Shown: piece after piece, positions 22,587 to 33,950 of the stretch
Position numbering within the stretch: position 1 is the first letter of the stretch
How the letters are laid out: the number at the start of each line of letters is the position of its first letter
Assembly (NCBI RefSeq): GCF_008831285.2
Contig: NC_045143.1
Span: forward strand, 12,203,214 to 12,267,213
Source of the DNA: Nymphaea colorata
Taxonomy: Eukaryota; Streptophyta; Magnoliopsida; Nymphaeales; Nymphaeaceae
Length of the DNA stretch: 64,000 nucleotides
Direction: 5' to 3'
Position numbers and translations under genes: made by a program
The notes under the pieces: model-generated
The model's database searches: none
Seen by the model: the letters and a program-made list of their open reading frames with translations, nothing else
What the model was told of the DNA's origin: nothing

Positions 22587-23352
22587 TAGGCCTGGGCATC
22601 GGGCCGGGCCGGCCCGGCCCGAGCCCGACCCGATTATTTGACGGGCCGGGCCTGGTTGACCATGCCCGAGGCCCAGCCCGGCCCGTTAACTGGTTTGCCG
22701 GGCCGGGCCGGGTTGAAGGAGTGCCAAAACGACTCGCCGTCGCCCATCACATGGTTGAAGGAGCAGCCAACGAATACGCCGTCGCTCAACTTGCCCACCT
22801 GGAATGGAATCGCGTGGTACACACCATTAATTAGGCTCATGCCTCTTCGAACTCCATCTGGGTGTGATAGTGTTGCAAAAGTTGGAAACTCTATGAATCA
22901 TGAACGAGAGGATTCACTCCTAGGAGGGTAAAAAGGGGTAGGAAGGAGATAGATCTAGATACCTGAATGGAAAGTAGAGGCAAAAAGTAGCCATCGAAGC
23001 CCATGACCGTTCCGTCGGCCAGTGGGAAGAAGGAGTTCACAATGGCCGGAATCTCACCAGTGCCCAGCCAAGAAGGGAAAGTGCAGCAGGCATCGGGAGA
23101 GGGAAGACTTTAGGTGTTGGATGGCGGCATCCAGCGGCCCGGGAGGCATGGGGAACAGCAGGCCCTTTTGAATGTAAGGAGTGGAGAACATTGCCACATC
23201 CCATGATTGACCTAACGGGCCGTCGGGCCGGCCAGGCTTAGAAAGTGCTAACCAGGCCCGGCCCATTAAGATACCGGGGTGGGCCGGGCTCACTAAAGAT
23301 GAGCCCGATAGAAAAAAAGTGCGACCCAGACCCGGCCCGACGCCCAGGCCTA
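22587..23352. mobile_element. hAT-like element carrying acyltransferase gene pieces
   Basis: The two ends are inverted repeats: TAGGCCTGGGCATCGGGCC at the left and, on the opposite strand, TAGGCCTGGGCGTCGGGCC at the right. The match runs 22 bases with one mismatch. Outside lie GTTATTCC (22579-22586) and GTTATTAG (23353-23360), agreeing at 6 of 8 bases, which fits the 8-bp duplication of hAT elements. The 766-bp interior has no transposase and is filled with GGGCC-rich sub-ends plus acyltransferase pieces on the - strand. It is therefore non-autonomous and gene-capturing. Confidence 0.78.
22695..23215 (-). pseudogene. Captured BAHD acyltransferase fragments
   Basis: On the - strand, about 23215-23057 reads WDVAMFSTPYIQKGLLF then HLKSSLSRCLLHFPFLAG, the N-terminal part of plant BAHD acyltransferases. 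It runs directly into IVNSFFPLADGTVMGFDG and PLLSIQ (about 23045-22968), so roughly 45 family residues are missing between them. After an intron-like stretch (22967 down to about 22920, with GT and AG at its edges) the region around 22815-22710 gives QVGKLSDGVFVGCSFNHV and MGDGESFWHSFN. This contains the H-x-x-x-D-G catalytic motif. The C-terminal half, with the DFGWG motif, is absent. BAHD enzymes transfer acyl groups from CoA to alcohols or amines. This piece cannot do so; it is a rearranged capture inside the hAT-like element. Confidence 0.8.
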
Positions 23353-23360
23353 GTTATTAG

Positions 23361-26300
23361 AATATATGTTGTTTCTGTTCTACCTTCAAATATATCGTTA
23401 TAACCATGGGAACACTTAAATTAAGTAGCTGCTGGTGACAAATATGATGACCCATTCTATTCAACTATCTTGATTGCCACATAAGAGGCCTTGACATCCA
23501 AGGGCATTTTGATACCTATTTGGGAAATGCTTGCATGCATTTTCTTATATGGTAAATGTGTAATATGCTGGAAAATGGTACCATCATTTCCATGAATCAC
23601 CAACTTTAAGGCTGTAATCAATAAACCTAATGAAATAATATTTCTTTAACTAGTAGTAATATGTTCAAGTTTTTAAGTTTCATGTTTCCTCTTTCCACGA
23701 ACAGTTCAGGAGTCCTCCAGTTGTGGGCAGTCATCAATTTGCGCTCAGCTGATGATCTCAAAAACCTCAGCCCAAAAGACTGATGGAGGAAAGGCAAGAG
23801 GTCAAGTCCTCAAGGAAGCCTGAGATGAAGGTAAAGGATTCGTTTTCATGTACCAACCTCTATTTCTCAACATCTCTTCTTTGGTTTCCTACCTTTTGCT
23901 TCCTTGTTCCTTCTTATGGTCCACTTTACTGCTAGTGTGTGATTTGTACATAAAGGTGTCAAATGATTTTCAAAACATTACAACTTGTTACAAGATTTTT
24001 AAGGTCGATATGACGTTGAGGTTACTGATATGATCTTTTGTTTCTTGCAATGTTGGCAATGACGTTGAACTTTGTTCTTCTCTATTCTTGAATGTCACTA
24101 TTTTTTCTCTTTATAGTTTTTATTCTTTCAATTTCCTTTCTGAGACTCACTGTGCCTCTACTTGGAAATAGATTTTTTCTGTACTTTGTTTCCCACTTTT
24201 TTTGGTTGGTTTTCACGAGGAAATGTTTCTTATTATTTATTGTATGTGGCTGTCAAGAGCTTGTATTTCTGTGTCTTTCTACAGCCAATGCCTGTTGCAC
24301 ATTTTTATTCATTTGTTTTTTCCCCTTTCCATTCTTTAATTAATACAACATCAACCAGTTGATGGGCCTCTGTCCACTTCTGATCTCCAAGACTTGCGGT
24401 TCAAGAACTTCTACCTATCTACGTGCAGTAGTATCACCAACTTACTAAGAGAACTTAGACCTATATAGGTTCCCATTTGGTTAATGACTACATCAACTTG
24501 GTCCATTATGTATGCACCTGACCCACAGCAGTTCCGCGCCTTAACGACATTGTGGCCAGCTGCAACCAGTCCAAGCAACAGTTTTTCTGTTACCAGCACA
24601 GTTTCCACCCAAGTAGGAGTACAGTTTTAACTTTTAAGTACCTGACTAATTGTAAGTTAACCATCATTCAATTGAAATCAGTTTGTAAAGACAATACCAA
24701 AATCTATTTTTTGGTTCCAAACAAAAACCAGGTTTTCACTATTAAAAACTTGGCTTCTGGCATGCTATCCAAACAGCAAAACTAAGTTTCAAAAACATAT
24801 TAATCTCAAAACCACGTTTCATCCAACCTGTTTTTTCTAGAGGTGCATCCAACAAGGCCAAAAAGAATTCTGCACGTTCAGCTTTAGCAGATCTGCCGGT
24901 CTGATGTTGACTTGAGATGAGTTCCAAACATAAACGTGACGTGCTAAAGGATCGCAGTTAATTCTCAAGTAACAACAGCATGTCGCATGGCCTTGATTGA
25001 GCGGTGCATCCCTATCAAAAGAGTAACGGGTCATAATTGTCCGACCATTTTGACAGATAGTGGCAGAAATAATTGAATGGCTTGAAAGCTGGCACCCTCT
25101 CTTCTCCAACTAACAACTCAATAGGAGATCACAAAGATATGAAAGAAATCGGATACTCATAAAAGCAACATAAGTATACAATCACCACACGGACATCTGA
25201 CCACTCAGCAGCTCCAAAACAGATCAACAGGGACCGACCAAAGTAATAACCATCAAACCAAGTTCTCATCAAACCAGTGACACCGACATGGCAGTAAAAT
25301 CCTCACTGGTGGCGCATGTTGAACAAAGTTTATGAAGGCATGATAGGAACGATTACGGTTCTTTTCTTCGTGATGAGTCAGTTTTCTTCAAGCTGAAGGA
25401 GAAAGGGAAGGCAATGCAAATCTCTTTCGAATTTCAAATACCCAGGATTTTGCCAGTTCTTATATTTCATGCTTCTTGTTTCCACTTTCAATGTTTTCAA
25501 GCTGGCCCAAGGGCCGTAGCATAGCTGATCGGCCTGAAGGATGTACAGAGAATACCTTTTCAATTCGATTCTCATGGGTGCTACTATACTGGATTGCAAA
25601 AAGTGGCAGACACAACATTCAAGTTGAAGGATGTACCGTAGAACCATCCAGTCCTCAAGCAGTCCTAGACCCTTAGAGCAAGGGTGACTTTCGCCTTTCA
25701 CGCACCACCAATATTTTCAAGCTAGTAGGTAGAAGTTAGGATCATCCATCCATTGTTTTGTCCAAATGCGATGTTCCCCGTGTTGAAAGGAACCCATAAC
25801 CCCTTTGCTAACTGGTTTTACATTTCAATTATCTTTGCCACCGGGCTCAAATAACTCAGGTCCTGATCCTCATTTTCACTCAAACATGGCATTGCAGGCA
25901 TCTATGTCCAGAAGAATCATATACCAACATAGCAACTTTTATATAGGACCTGGGTTATACTTTTCCGAGCAGTTCACCTGTCAAACCAATTCCACAATCT
26001 GTTGACAGATGGCAGAGAAAGGAAGACAATGCAGTTGTTCATGGTTTACATGGTTGGGAATTCTCATTGCTCCGGCTTCAGTGATGGTAATGGCAATGAA
26101 AGTAGACATGGATCCAATGTTGTCAAATGGCTTCAACATCTCTGGCTTGTGCCAGTGCTACATGATTAGTAACAGTAGAACTTTAAGAGTTTGATAACAA
26201 ACTTTGTCTGCTCAAATATATGCTAGGCACTTATTCCACATTTAGGTAGCAAGGTGACTAATTTAGACTATCCCACCGATATGAAGCCAGTTCACCTTCA

Positions 26301-26748
26301 GCCTTTAGTTAGTAAGATCATCACACCGAGCCGGTATCAACACATTTAGGTATTCAGTGTCATCATTCTGGTTACACCAGGAGATGTAAGGGAAAAGCAG
26401 CTCACCAACAAGGATGCCTGTCTCATGATGACCATTTTACTTCAAACAACCATCAGCTTTGTCCTTCACATGAATCTAAACCAACTTTTGCAGTAACAAT
26501 TTACGCATTCATCAACTGGAGTTTGTTCGAAGTAAGCAGTGGCTGATTCCTGGCAGTGGAGGAACTTGTTTCCGACCATCTTGGTCGGATATGGTGGGGG
26601 TGTGCAACGGACCTCGTCAAGATATTCAGACTGGAGACAAAAATAATGCAACCGCCTCGTCGAATTTGCCCGAAGCAACAATATTCCGGGATGCTATGAG
26701 AAAAATGGTAACAATCGAGTTCTGAACGTGTGCTCTCAATGAATGCTA
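23361..26748. other. Intergenic, no gene seen
   Basis: Between the hAT-like element and the PPR gene I see only short frames without domains. The longest, 25701-25378 on the - strand, has 107 residues with no recognised motif. The stretch 26200-26748 is likely the 3' flank of the PPR gene. Confidence 0.5.
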
Positions 26749-28263
26749 CTACTGATGCCACGAGGCACCATAATGTGAGAGGTAACAACTATGGAAGGAA
26801 TCATTAGCCAAATCATGGTACAAGAGATCCAAAGCTTCATATATCTCACGGCTCAGAGGATGAGATTCATCCCCTGCTACAAACTCTGCCACCATGCCTT
26901 CCACCTCAATGAGGCTGCAACCGGGTGTCTTTTTGATACCCACATTACCTATCTTCTTCCTTGCCCTCGCTGCATCCCCGAGCCTCTGAGCGTTGGCATA
27001 CACGTTAGACAACTGCACGTAAAAGCCATCACCTTCAGGTTCAAGATCGAGAAGTGCAGCCACTGCATGTTCTGCAAGTCCAATGTTTCCATGGCTCCTA
27101 GAGGCACTCAGAAGCGAGCCCCAAACAGAAGCAAGCGGCTTCATTGGCATAGAATTTATCAGATCAAGGGCCTCATACAAGCATCCGGCTCGGCATAGAA
27201 GATCGACCATGCATCCGTAATGCTCATGTTTTGGAGAAATCCCGTAATTGGTTTGCATAGAATTGAAAATTTTAAATCCCATCTGCCCCAGGCCTGCATG
27301 GTTGCAGGCTGAAAGCAATGCAAGAATTGTAATGTCATCTGGAACAATACCTGATCTCTCCATCCTATGGAAACAATGCAGAGCATAGTTTGCTAATCCA
27401 TGGACAGCGAACCCGCCGATCATGGCAGTCCACGACAGGACATTCCTCTCCTCCATGTGCTCGAACACGCGCACTGCTTCTTCAATGCACCCGCATTTAG
27501 CATACATATCGACCAGTGCAGTGTTCATAACCACGTCCAGATTCATCGGATTCTTGTTAATTACGTACTCATGTATCCATCTCCCTTGCTGAAGTGCACC
27601 ACAGCGCGCACAAGAGGCAATCATCGTGGCAACAGTAAACTCATCAGGCTGCACACCAGAAACCTGCATCTCCTGGAACATCTGCAGAGCTGCCGCACAG
27701 TCACCACCTCGGACATGCCCACTCAGGACAACACTCCACAAGACCACATCTCTCTGAGGCATTTCGTCAAACAATTTTCGCGCATCAACCATACACAAAC
27801 AATCGCAGTACATCCGCAGAATGGAAATCTGAATGTACACATCATGGAGAAGATATCCGCCTTTCACGATGTGGGTATGCATCTGCCTGCCATAGACAGC
27901 AGTTGACGGCTCAGAAAAAGCGCCAAGAACAAAAGACAAGGCATAGTGGTCAGCGCCGAGGTCCCGACACATTAACTTGAAGAAGAAGATGGCACCATAA
28001 GGATCACGACGCATGGCCATTCCTTTGATGATCGTATTGTATATGAATGGATTTGGGGAGGCAAGCCGGGAAAAGAGAAGGGTGGCGTAACCGACGTCGC
28101 CGGAGGGGGAGGTGGCGCAGAATGAGACGATCTTGCTGATGGCATAGATGTTCCGGTGCAGGCCACTGGTTGTGAACAGCGCATGGACGGCCTTGAGTTG
28201 CTCCATATTGGCGCATTGGTGGGCGAGAAACATGCACCTTCTCCATAGGGACTGACCCTGCAT
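26749..28263 (-). CDS. PLS-class pentatricopeptide repeat protein, E subgroup
   Basis: One uninterrupted exon of 504 residues. PPR proteins are helical-repeat RNA-binding proteins that edit, splice or stabilise single transcripts in mitochondria or plastids. About ten repeats follow one another from residue 30. Typical units are YNTIIKGMAMRRDPYGAIFFF, DVVLWSVVLSGHVRGGDCAA (repeat helix pairs), TALVDMYAKCGCIEEAVRVF and SWTAMIGGFAVHGLANYAL. After the last repeat, about residues 395-470 form the E motif (SLLSASRSHGNIGLAEHAV, GDGFYVQLSNVYANAQR, PGCSLIEVEGMVAEFVAGD). No DYW deaminase domain follows; the protein ends in SHYGASWHQ. E-type members usually recruit a separate DYW deaminase for C-to-U editing. 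The start Met at 28263 precedes a short basic, Ser-poor leader, and I am not certain it is a targeting peptide. The frame looks intact and functional; the RNA target is unknown. Confidence 0.93.
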   Translation of the reverse strand: MQGQSLWRRCMFLAHQCANMEQLKAVHALFTTSGLHRNIYAISKIVSFCATSPSGDVGYATLLFSRLASPNPFIYNTIIKGMAMRRDPYGAIFFFKLMCRDLGADHYALSFVLGAFSEPSTAVYGRQMHTHIVKGGYLLHDVYIQISILRMYCDCLCMVDARKLFDEMPQRDVVLWSVVLSGHVRGGDCAAALQMFQEMQVSGVQPDEFTVATMIASCARCGALQQGRWIHEYVINKNPMNLDVVMNTALVDMYAKCGCIEEAVRVFEHMEERNVLSWTAMIGGFAVHGLANYALHCFHRMERSGIVPDDITILALLSACNHAGLGQMGFKIFNSMQTNYGISPKHEHYGCMVDLLCRAGCLYEALDLINSMPMKPLASVWGSLLSASRSHGNIGLAEHAVAALLDLEPEGDGFYVQLSNVYANAQRLGDAARARKKIGNVGIKKTPGCSLIEVEGMVAEFVAGDESHPLSREIYEALDLLYHDLANDSFHSCYLSHYGASWHQ

Positions 28264-28694
28264 GCAGCTTCTTGTGTACCTGCAGCACGAAATGGCGATT
28301 GACCTCCGCCCTCTGAAGGCGAGGCCGCAGATAGCCGCCGAACTTTTTTAGGTGTTCCGGTTCACTATTTTTCTTTGTCTTTTAAGTACATATAAAACAG
28401 AGATATACGCGTTCTTTTCATACCACGCTGCTCATCTCCGGATAGAGCGAACTCCAGTTCGAGTTAAATTTATGATTGAGATATTAAATGAGTCAAGTTT
28501 ATATTATAAGAACTCCGCGCATCTAAACTCGGTTCTACTCAAACAAATAAGAGATTTTCTATTGCTAAAGTTTTTCTTTATGGGATATTTGGATGCAGAA
28601 TATGTGCGTCCTTTCTTTAGATCATCTTCTAGATAGCCGTTCATAGTTGAATTAGAAGAAATGAGTAAAAAAAATGAGATACGTTAAGTTAATA
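28264..28694. other. PPR upstream region, no other gene seen
   Basis: Presumed promoter and 5' leader of the PPR gene for about the first 100 bases, which are richer in GC than the rest. Beyond 28350 the sequence is AT-rich with no domain. Confidence 0.5.
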
Positions 28695-28824
28695 AAAGCG
28701 ATGTAAACAAGTCAAGCTCAAGCTCGATCCTGTGTCTTCGATTTGAGCTCGACCCTATTCGATAGAACTTGAGTTTTTTGAGTTGAGTCGATCTTGAGTT
28801 GACCTCGGCTGGTGTATAGCCCTA
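28695..28824. mobile_element. Degenerate hAT-type MITE
   Basis: The left side reads GATGTAAACAAGTCAAGCTC followed by AAGCTCGA repeats. The right side ends in GGCTGGTGTATAGCCCTA, whose reverse complement starts TAGGGCTATACACC. Short non-autonomous hAT elements in plants often have such GTGTA/GAGCTCGAG ends. Here the two ends match only imperfectly, so this is an old copy of about 130 bp. Confidence 0.45.
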
Positions 28825-29141
28825 TCCTGAACACGTTAAACTCATAGTTAAAAATGTTCATGCATTTTGATGCTGATATTTTTCTGAGTTTTTTTTTTCA
28901 GAAAATGAAATTCTAAAATATATATTAGACATAATTTTGGATTGAGCAAACATGACGTTCACATGTTTTAAGGGACTCGGCCAATCTTTTGAGGGCACAT
29001 TTCGTTGCAGTGGGCACATAAATGGCTAAGAGTGGTGGTGTAAATATTGGTTATCTTTCTATATCATATATTCAATATTTATGAGCCTATGATATTTTTC
29101 ATTCTTTGCAGAAACTAGTCAAGGGCTCACTTCCCATTGAC

Positions 29142-29845
29142 CTTGACATCGGCTTATGACAGGGTGAGTTGGAGTTGTCTCGAAAATTCTCTCCTTGAAT
29201 TCGGCTTCTTGATGGATTTGGTTCAGCGTATAATGGTATGTGTGTCTTCGGTGTCATTTAAAGTGCAGGTGAATGGTACCATAAGATGAGAAGAGGCTTG
29301 AAACAAGAAGGCTCCCTTTACCTTGGCCTTCTTGTTGTCAGAATGGAAGTGTTCTCTAGACGTTTCAAAGATTTTGTAAACAGCAAAAATATTAGGGTCC
29401 CTAGGCCTCCTCAATTCTTAGGCAATCTTCCTCTCTCTTATCTTTTGCAGATGACTTCCTCGTCTTTTGTAATGCAGATAAGGGTTCGTTGTCTTTGAAG
29501 ATACTCCTGTTGAATATGAGAAGTAGGTCTCGATTTCTAGTCAACTTTGATTAGTTCAAGGTGAATGTGCATGCTATGTAGGAGCTGATAGGGACAACAT
29601 AATGGAGTGTTAATAGCCTTCCTGTCATGTATCTGGGCTTACCTCTATTTTCTGGTACCCTCAAATTAGATTGGTGTGAGCAATTAGTGCTGAAGATTGA
29701 CTAGAAATTGGGAATGTGGAAAGTCCCTCTTGTGTCTTTGGAAGGCAGATTGTGCCTCATCAAGTCTGTGCACATGCAAACTGTTTGGTTCTGGTGTAAT
29801 GTTTTCAATATCCCTCACTCCATCCTCTACAAAACTAGTTGAGCA
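29142..29845 (+). pseudogene. L1-type LINE reverse transcriptase fragment
   Basis: In shifting frames the + strand gives AYDRVSWS, then LVQRIMVCVSSVSFKVQVNG (about 29155-29275), then FADDFLVFCNADKGS with the catalytic F-A-D-D at 29444-29455. It continues with VMYLGLPLFSG (about 29618-29655) and LEGRLCLIKSVHMQTVWFW (about 29735-29795). This is the order of a plant LINE (non-LTR) reverse transcriptase from the fingers and palm to the thumb. The R-Q-G-x-P-L-S-P segment between the first two parts and the FADD motif is eroded. Stops and frameshifts make it dead. The fragment breaks off exactly where the CACTA terminus begins at 29846. Confidence 0.82.
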
Positions 29846-30080
29846 CACTACAAAAAAAACCACTTTTCACTTGGTCAATAAAACATTTACTGATGTCATG
29901 CTTGATGCCAAACAGCGTGTCACTGAAATCTTTTCTAACGTTTTGCAGCACGTCAGTAAATGTCAACCATTACTAACATCAACCACAGCAGCAATCCCTG
30001 CCGTATGGCTTAAAAAAGGGTCTATACTGATGATCCATCGTTTCTGAGGGTCTTGTTTCATCAAAAATCACAAGGGCTCA

Positions 30081-30194
30081 TTTTTTCTGATGTTGTACCT
30101 GCTTCAGTATACCGACTTATATTGTCATAGTGCCTGGTTTTTTCTGATGTTGTACCTACTTCAGTATACCGACTTATATTGACATAGTGCCTGC
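30081..30194 (+). repeat. 57-bp tandem duplication in the CACTA subterminal region
   Basis: Two head-to-tail copies, 30081-30137 and 30138-30194, start TTTTTTCTGATGTTGTACCT and end CATAGTGCCTG. They differ at only a few bases. Such doubling inside subterminal regions changes the number of transposase-binding words. Confidence 0.92.
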
Positions 30195-31144
30195 ATCATT
30201 AAATATTTTGGTCAGCAAATGCTTCTTTTTCTAATGCATGAAGACATCAGTAAATGTTCATGTTAATTTTTTATAGCATATTTTGTATTACAACTTTCCA
30301 AATTTGGATACATACAAAACAATATATATACATGATAACTATGGACATATGCACAAGTTTTTCTCCAGCTACATCCTTTCATTGGATCGAACATGTTTTC
30401 CAATGTGAGTACATCATTTGATTGGATCAAACTTGTTCATCTGAATGGTTATTTGAACAAGCTACACAACAAGGATTGACTAGGCTGGCAAACAGATACA
30501 TCCGCATGTCAACAAATAATAGTGAAACAAATGCACCCCAATTTGGTGGTTAGAAAATGAAAAAAAATATCAGAAAAGGTTGTGGTTGCCTAAGAACAAA
30601 CCTCATAGCTATATTAGTTAAATCCAGTTTCTACGTTAACATTGCTCTTCAACTAGCATTAAGAGCATGTATATGAAGAAAGGAGTTGCATAAGGAACAT
30701 GATCAATAAGTTCATTCACAAAAAGTCCAGAGTATATAAGTAACTACATACAATGTCACCATCAACTTTTGTTGCACCATTAAATTCCCTCATAAAAGCC
30801 ACGTATCATGAAAATTAGAAATTGCATAGCAAAATAGAGTTTAACTTAAAGGAAAAATAACATACACAACAATGTAAGTGTTCAGTCATAATCAAGTAGG
30901 TGTTAAATACCTTCAACAGTACTGAAACTATAAAATATTTAATGAGACTACTAGAGTGCAGACATCAAATTTTCAATGTACTTGATACATTTAAGTTTCA
31001 ATTATAAAACACCAAAAAAAGAAGATCCAGTGCACATTATCGAATCAAGAGGTGGTCAGACCTTCGTATAAAGAAAAGATATGTCGCAAAACTGACACTA
31101 TTTAATAGAATAACAAATTAAAGCATGAAAATTATGTATGACTT
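30195..31144. other. AT-rich, no gene seen
   Basis: Presumed non-coding part of the CACTA element between its subterminal repeats and the coding remnant. All frames are short. Confidence 0.45.
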
Positions 31145-31440
31145 AACTGCATGAACCTGATGATGCAGCATCCAAGATTTGTTGTAGTTGAGACTTCAAA
31201 GTCATCATCTCTTCACCCATCTCCATGATTTTCCCTATTAGAATGGATACTTTGACTGTTAGTTGTTCATTTCATTAGAGAAGCTCAGTTCTGCTTGGAC
31301 CAGCATTAGAAAAATGTGAGGCACTTAACACCAAGCCCCATGGTGTGAACTCTGCCATATTTATCCTCTCCAATTACTTGAGAAAGAATGTCACAGTTCC
31401 AGACTGATCAATCGCTCCCTCAGAAAAGATAGCCATCTTT
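31145..31440 (-). pseudogene. CACTA transposase-associated ORF remnant
   Basis: On the - strand, near 31430-31350, the sequence reads TFSQVIGEDKYGRVHTMGLG. This resembles the conserved segment of plant Ptta/En-Spm proteins (Transposase_24), V-x-G-x-x-x-x-G-R-V-x-x-x-G-x-G. A region with Met and Glu (30-40 codons) follows near 31250-31160, where these proteins have a coiled coil. Stops interrupt it. The match is short, so confidence is moderate. Confidence 0.5.
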
Positions 31441-31867
31441 TCCTAGAGTTGATCCTAACAAACACAAAAAAGTATAACATGTGTACATACATATGACCTT
31501 CAACGACACCTACAATGACTTCATTAGTCTCCAGGTTAGAATAATTCTGTTTTTGGCTGGATTGAGTGGCAATGAAAACTTCAGTGCGTGATGGCTCTAG
31601 TCCAGCATTTCAAACTGTACAATGAGTTGTAAGCATATCATTTGTTTTACATATAAAACAATGAACACGGACCATGGATAACTCATTGTGGGGGATTTAA
31701 ATTGCATGAAGCTCTCAGTACACGTAGAATGTTGGTACTGCTGATGTGTACACACTTCAGTATTTATTTCATTGATTTCCTATAATAACCAAATATGTGA
31801 ATACATATATGCAAGCGATGGCTGCAGCTGCCCTTGCTTGTTGCTAGTTGGCAAACCTCTATTGGGA

Positions 31868-31882
31868 GAGAAAACTTAGACA

Positions 31883-31913
<31 letters not shown>

Positions 31914-31918
31914 GGAGG
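31868..31918 (+). repeat. GA microsatellite
   Basis: About 20 GA units with two interruptions by T or G. Confidence 0.9.
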
Positions 31919-32981
31919 ATAAATGTGAGCCACTAGGATTATTGTGACATAGGTCATGTCAAGAAAATAATAAAGGGGCTAAGGATTGAACATGTACATA
32001 ATCTTGTATGTTTTTCGTTAATTGAGATGTGATAGTTGCTAAATTTGTAGACGTTGTTTTATATATATAGCTACTTGAAGACCTTATGGGGAGGGAGAAC
32101 ATGGGGGTATGACAAAAGTTCTGGAGGATGCAAAGATTTTGTGTAGAGATATCTAGCTAATATGCATGAACATGTCGATATGAAGCACAACAATCAAGTT
32201 CTGTTGCAAGCTAGAAAAGGTTAGTCAGTTCTAAAGCCACCAAAAAAACACTATAGAACAAAAAATACAAGTGCTTTCCACAATAGAAAGGAAGACATTG
32301 GTTTAGAGAAGAAATGGAGGAGCGGGAGGAGGGAGACGTCAAGGCACTTCCATAAAATAGGCTGGGGTTTGCACTAGTGTACGACAAGCTTTACTAGCAA
32401 AGAGTGTACTCATGTCCTGTTGGGAGCTATAAGATGGAGTACCCCACCAGTAGGAGTAAATGGCAGTGGCTACATTCAACAATCGAAGTCAAATCGACAC
32501 AGCCCCCTATGCAGACCGATCTCTCTCAAGTTTTTGACATGTCTGCATGCCTGTCTAGTGGATATGTTCTTCACTAGGCAACCCAAATTCACCCTCCTTC
32601 ATCACCTATGTATGTTCCCTCCTCAACTAAGCCTCATCTCTCAGACGCACAACATGAAGAAATCAATAACTTGAGCAACAACTTGTTACATTTTTTGTAG
32701 GAAATAAAGAAATTGATTAAGAATGTAAATGATACACATAGTAATGTTCAAGAAATGCATCGCCGCAATTTAAAGTTTTGTTGCTGGTTTATGAAACAAT
32801 TGAAGGAAAAGAAATAAATGCAAATTACTTTTGTACTATCAAATTTATTATTTTTTAATATTTGAAGAACTAGTTACCAAAATATTGTCTTTGCTTTATA
32901 CTTGTCCAAAATGGATTGATCTCATCCTAATTCGAAACAATATACATTGCAATTGAACACATAGTATGGCTCACTCACACT
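31919..32981. other. Non-coding, no gene seen
   Basis: AT-rich, with an 84-residue frame at 32420-32674 that shows no domain. Probably CACTA interior or flanking DNA. Confidence 0.4.
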
Positions 32982-33230
32982 GTTCAAAAATAAAAGGTTT
33001 GACACGTGTAGTGACCACATATAGTACCGCACAATGAATCACATCAAAATCAATAGGTTTCACATGTATAGTGGTGTTACACATACTATCACTCAATGAT
33101 TCGGATAGAAACAAAAGGTTTCATGTGCATAAAAGTGCCATACATAGTATCGTTTAAAGAATCACACCAAAATTAATGGGTTTCATGTTTATAGAGGTGT
33201 CACACATAGCATCACCCAATGTATCACATA
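32982..33230 (+). repeat. 61-bp tandem repeat, left block (four units)
   Basis: Four units, each running from AATCACATCAAAATCAATAG through a GTTTCACATGTATAG part to ACACATA and ending CAATG. The units have drifted apart by many substitutions. The same unit recurs at 37925-38060, on the other side of the candidate solo LTR. Confidence 0.82.
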
Positions 33231-33671
33231 GTACGTCCATAGAGCATGTTCGCAGATCATTTGTTTTACATGTATATAGAAAAATGATTTGACCAGTACA
33301 AGAGTTTTTCAACCAATTTATTTAGGACTGGTTCGTGACATACTTAAGTCAATACATGAGGTTTTGAATTTATTTGTTATCAGTTGTGATAATACCATAT
33401 GGATTTAAGACTGGTTCATAAAGTTTTCAAATGGTTTATTATATTTTTGCTAGTTTTGAACCATTTTGCATCATTTTATTGAGTCATAATCCAATTTAAG
33501 CAGTAAGTCACTTCATAAAGCAAGAATTTGATTTCTTATCTTGTTGAAGTGGTTCATAAGGCACCAAAACAATTTAAAGTATTCACAACCAATTCATGAA
33601 ACTTCAAGATTTGCTTTGGACCATTTTTTAATCCAGTTTGTATTTAGAAAACTAGTTTCTTTTATTTTATA
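33231..33671 (+). other. Degenerate repeats, no gene
   Basis: AT-rich sequence in which GACTGGTTCATAAAG-like words recur several times (near 33326, 33406, 33546, 33580). It may be an older, more diverged part of the neighbouring tandem array. Confidence 0.4.
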
Positions 33672-33862
33672 ACTGGTGTTAACACCCCAAATTTTTTCAC
33701 ATCAAAATTGAAGCAATGTCAAAATTTTACAAAAGAATTGTGAAAAATTGTAATTTCAAAGCCAATTTTGAATCTGAAGAACAATTTAGATTCAAATCAT
33801 GAATTTGACTCGTGATACAAATCCCAAAGCATGATTACGAGTCCAAACTAGATCCAAATTAG

Positions 33863-33950
33863 GATTTGAAATCCAAATCCAATTACAAATGTCATTTGAA
33901 ATCCAAATCCAATGACAAATGTCATTTGAAATCCATATTTGATTGCAAAA
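33863..33950 (+). repeat. 30-bp tandem repeat in the solo LTR
   Basis: Two full units and a partial third, each starting GAAATCCAAATCCAATTACA or close to it and ending AATGTCATTT. Comparable AAATCCAA words recur near the start of the related LTR at 63150-63310. Confidence 0.85.

Larger units (their letters stand above)
29846..32980. mobile_element. CACTA (En/Spm) element, left end and part of body
   Basis: CACTACAAAAAAAACCACTT at 29846 is the classic CACTA terminus, here preceded by GCA, which could be the 3-bp target duplication. Over the next 350 bases the words CTGATG and CATCAG recur, as expected for the transposase-binding subterminal repeats of this family. The CACTA coding remnant near 31.2-31.4 kb supports it. 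I did not find the matching TTTTGTAGTG right end, so the extent to the right is a guess. Confidence 0.65.

Noticed and set aside
25378-25701. 107-codon - strand frame between the hAT-like element and the PPR gene
   Set aside because: No motif, no neighbouring exon and no signal for a gene; its length is within chance for this composition.
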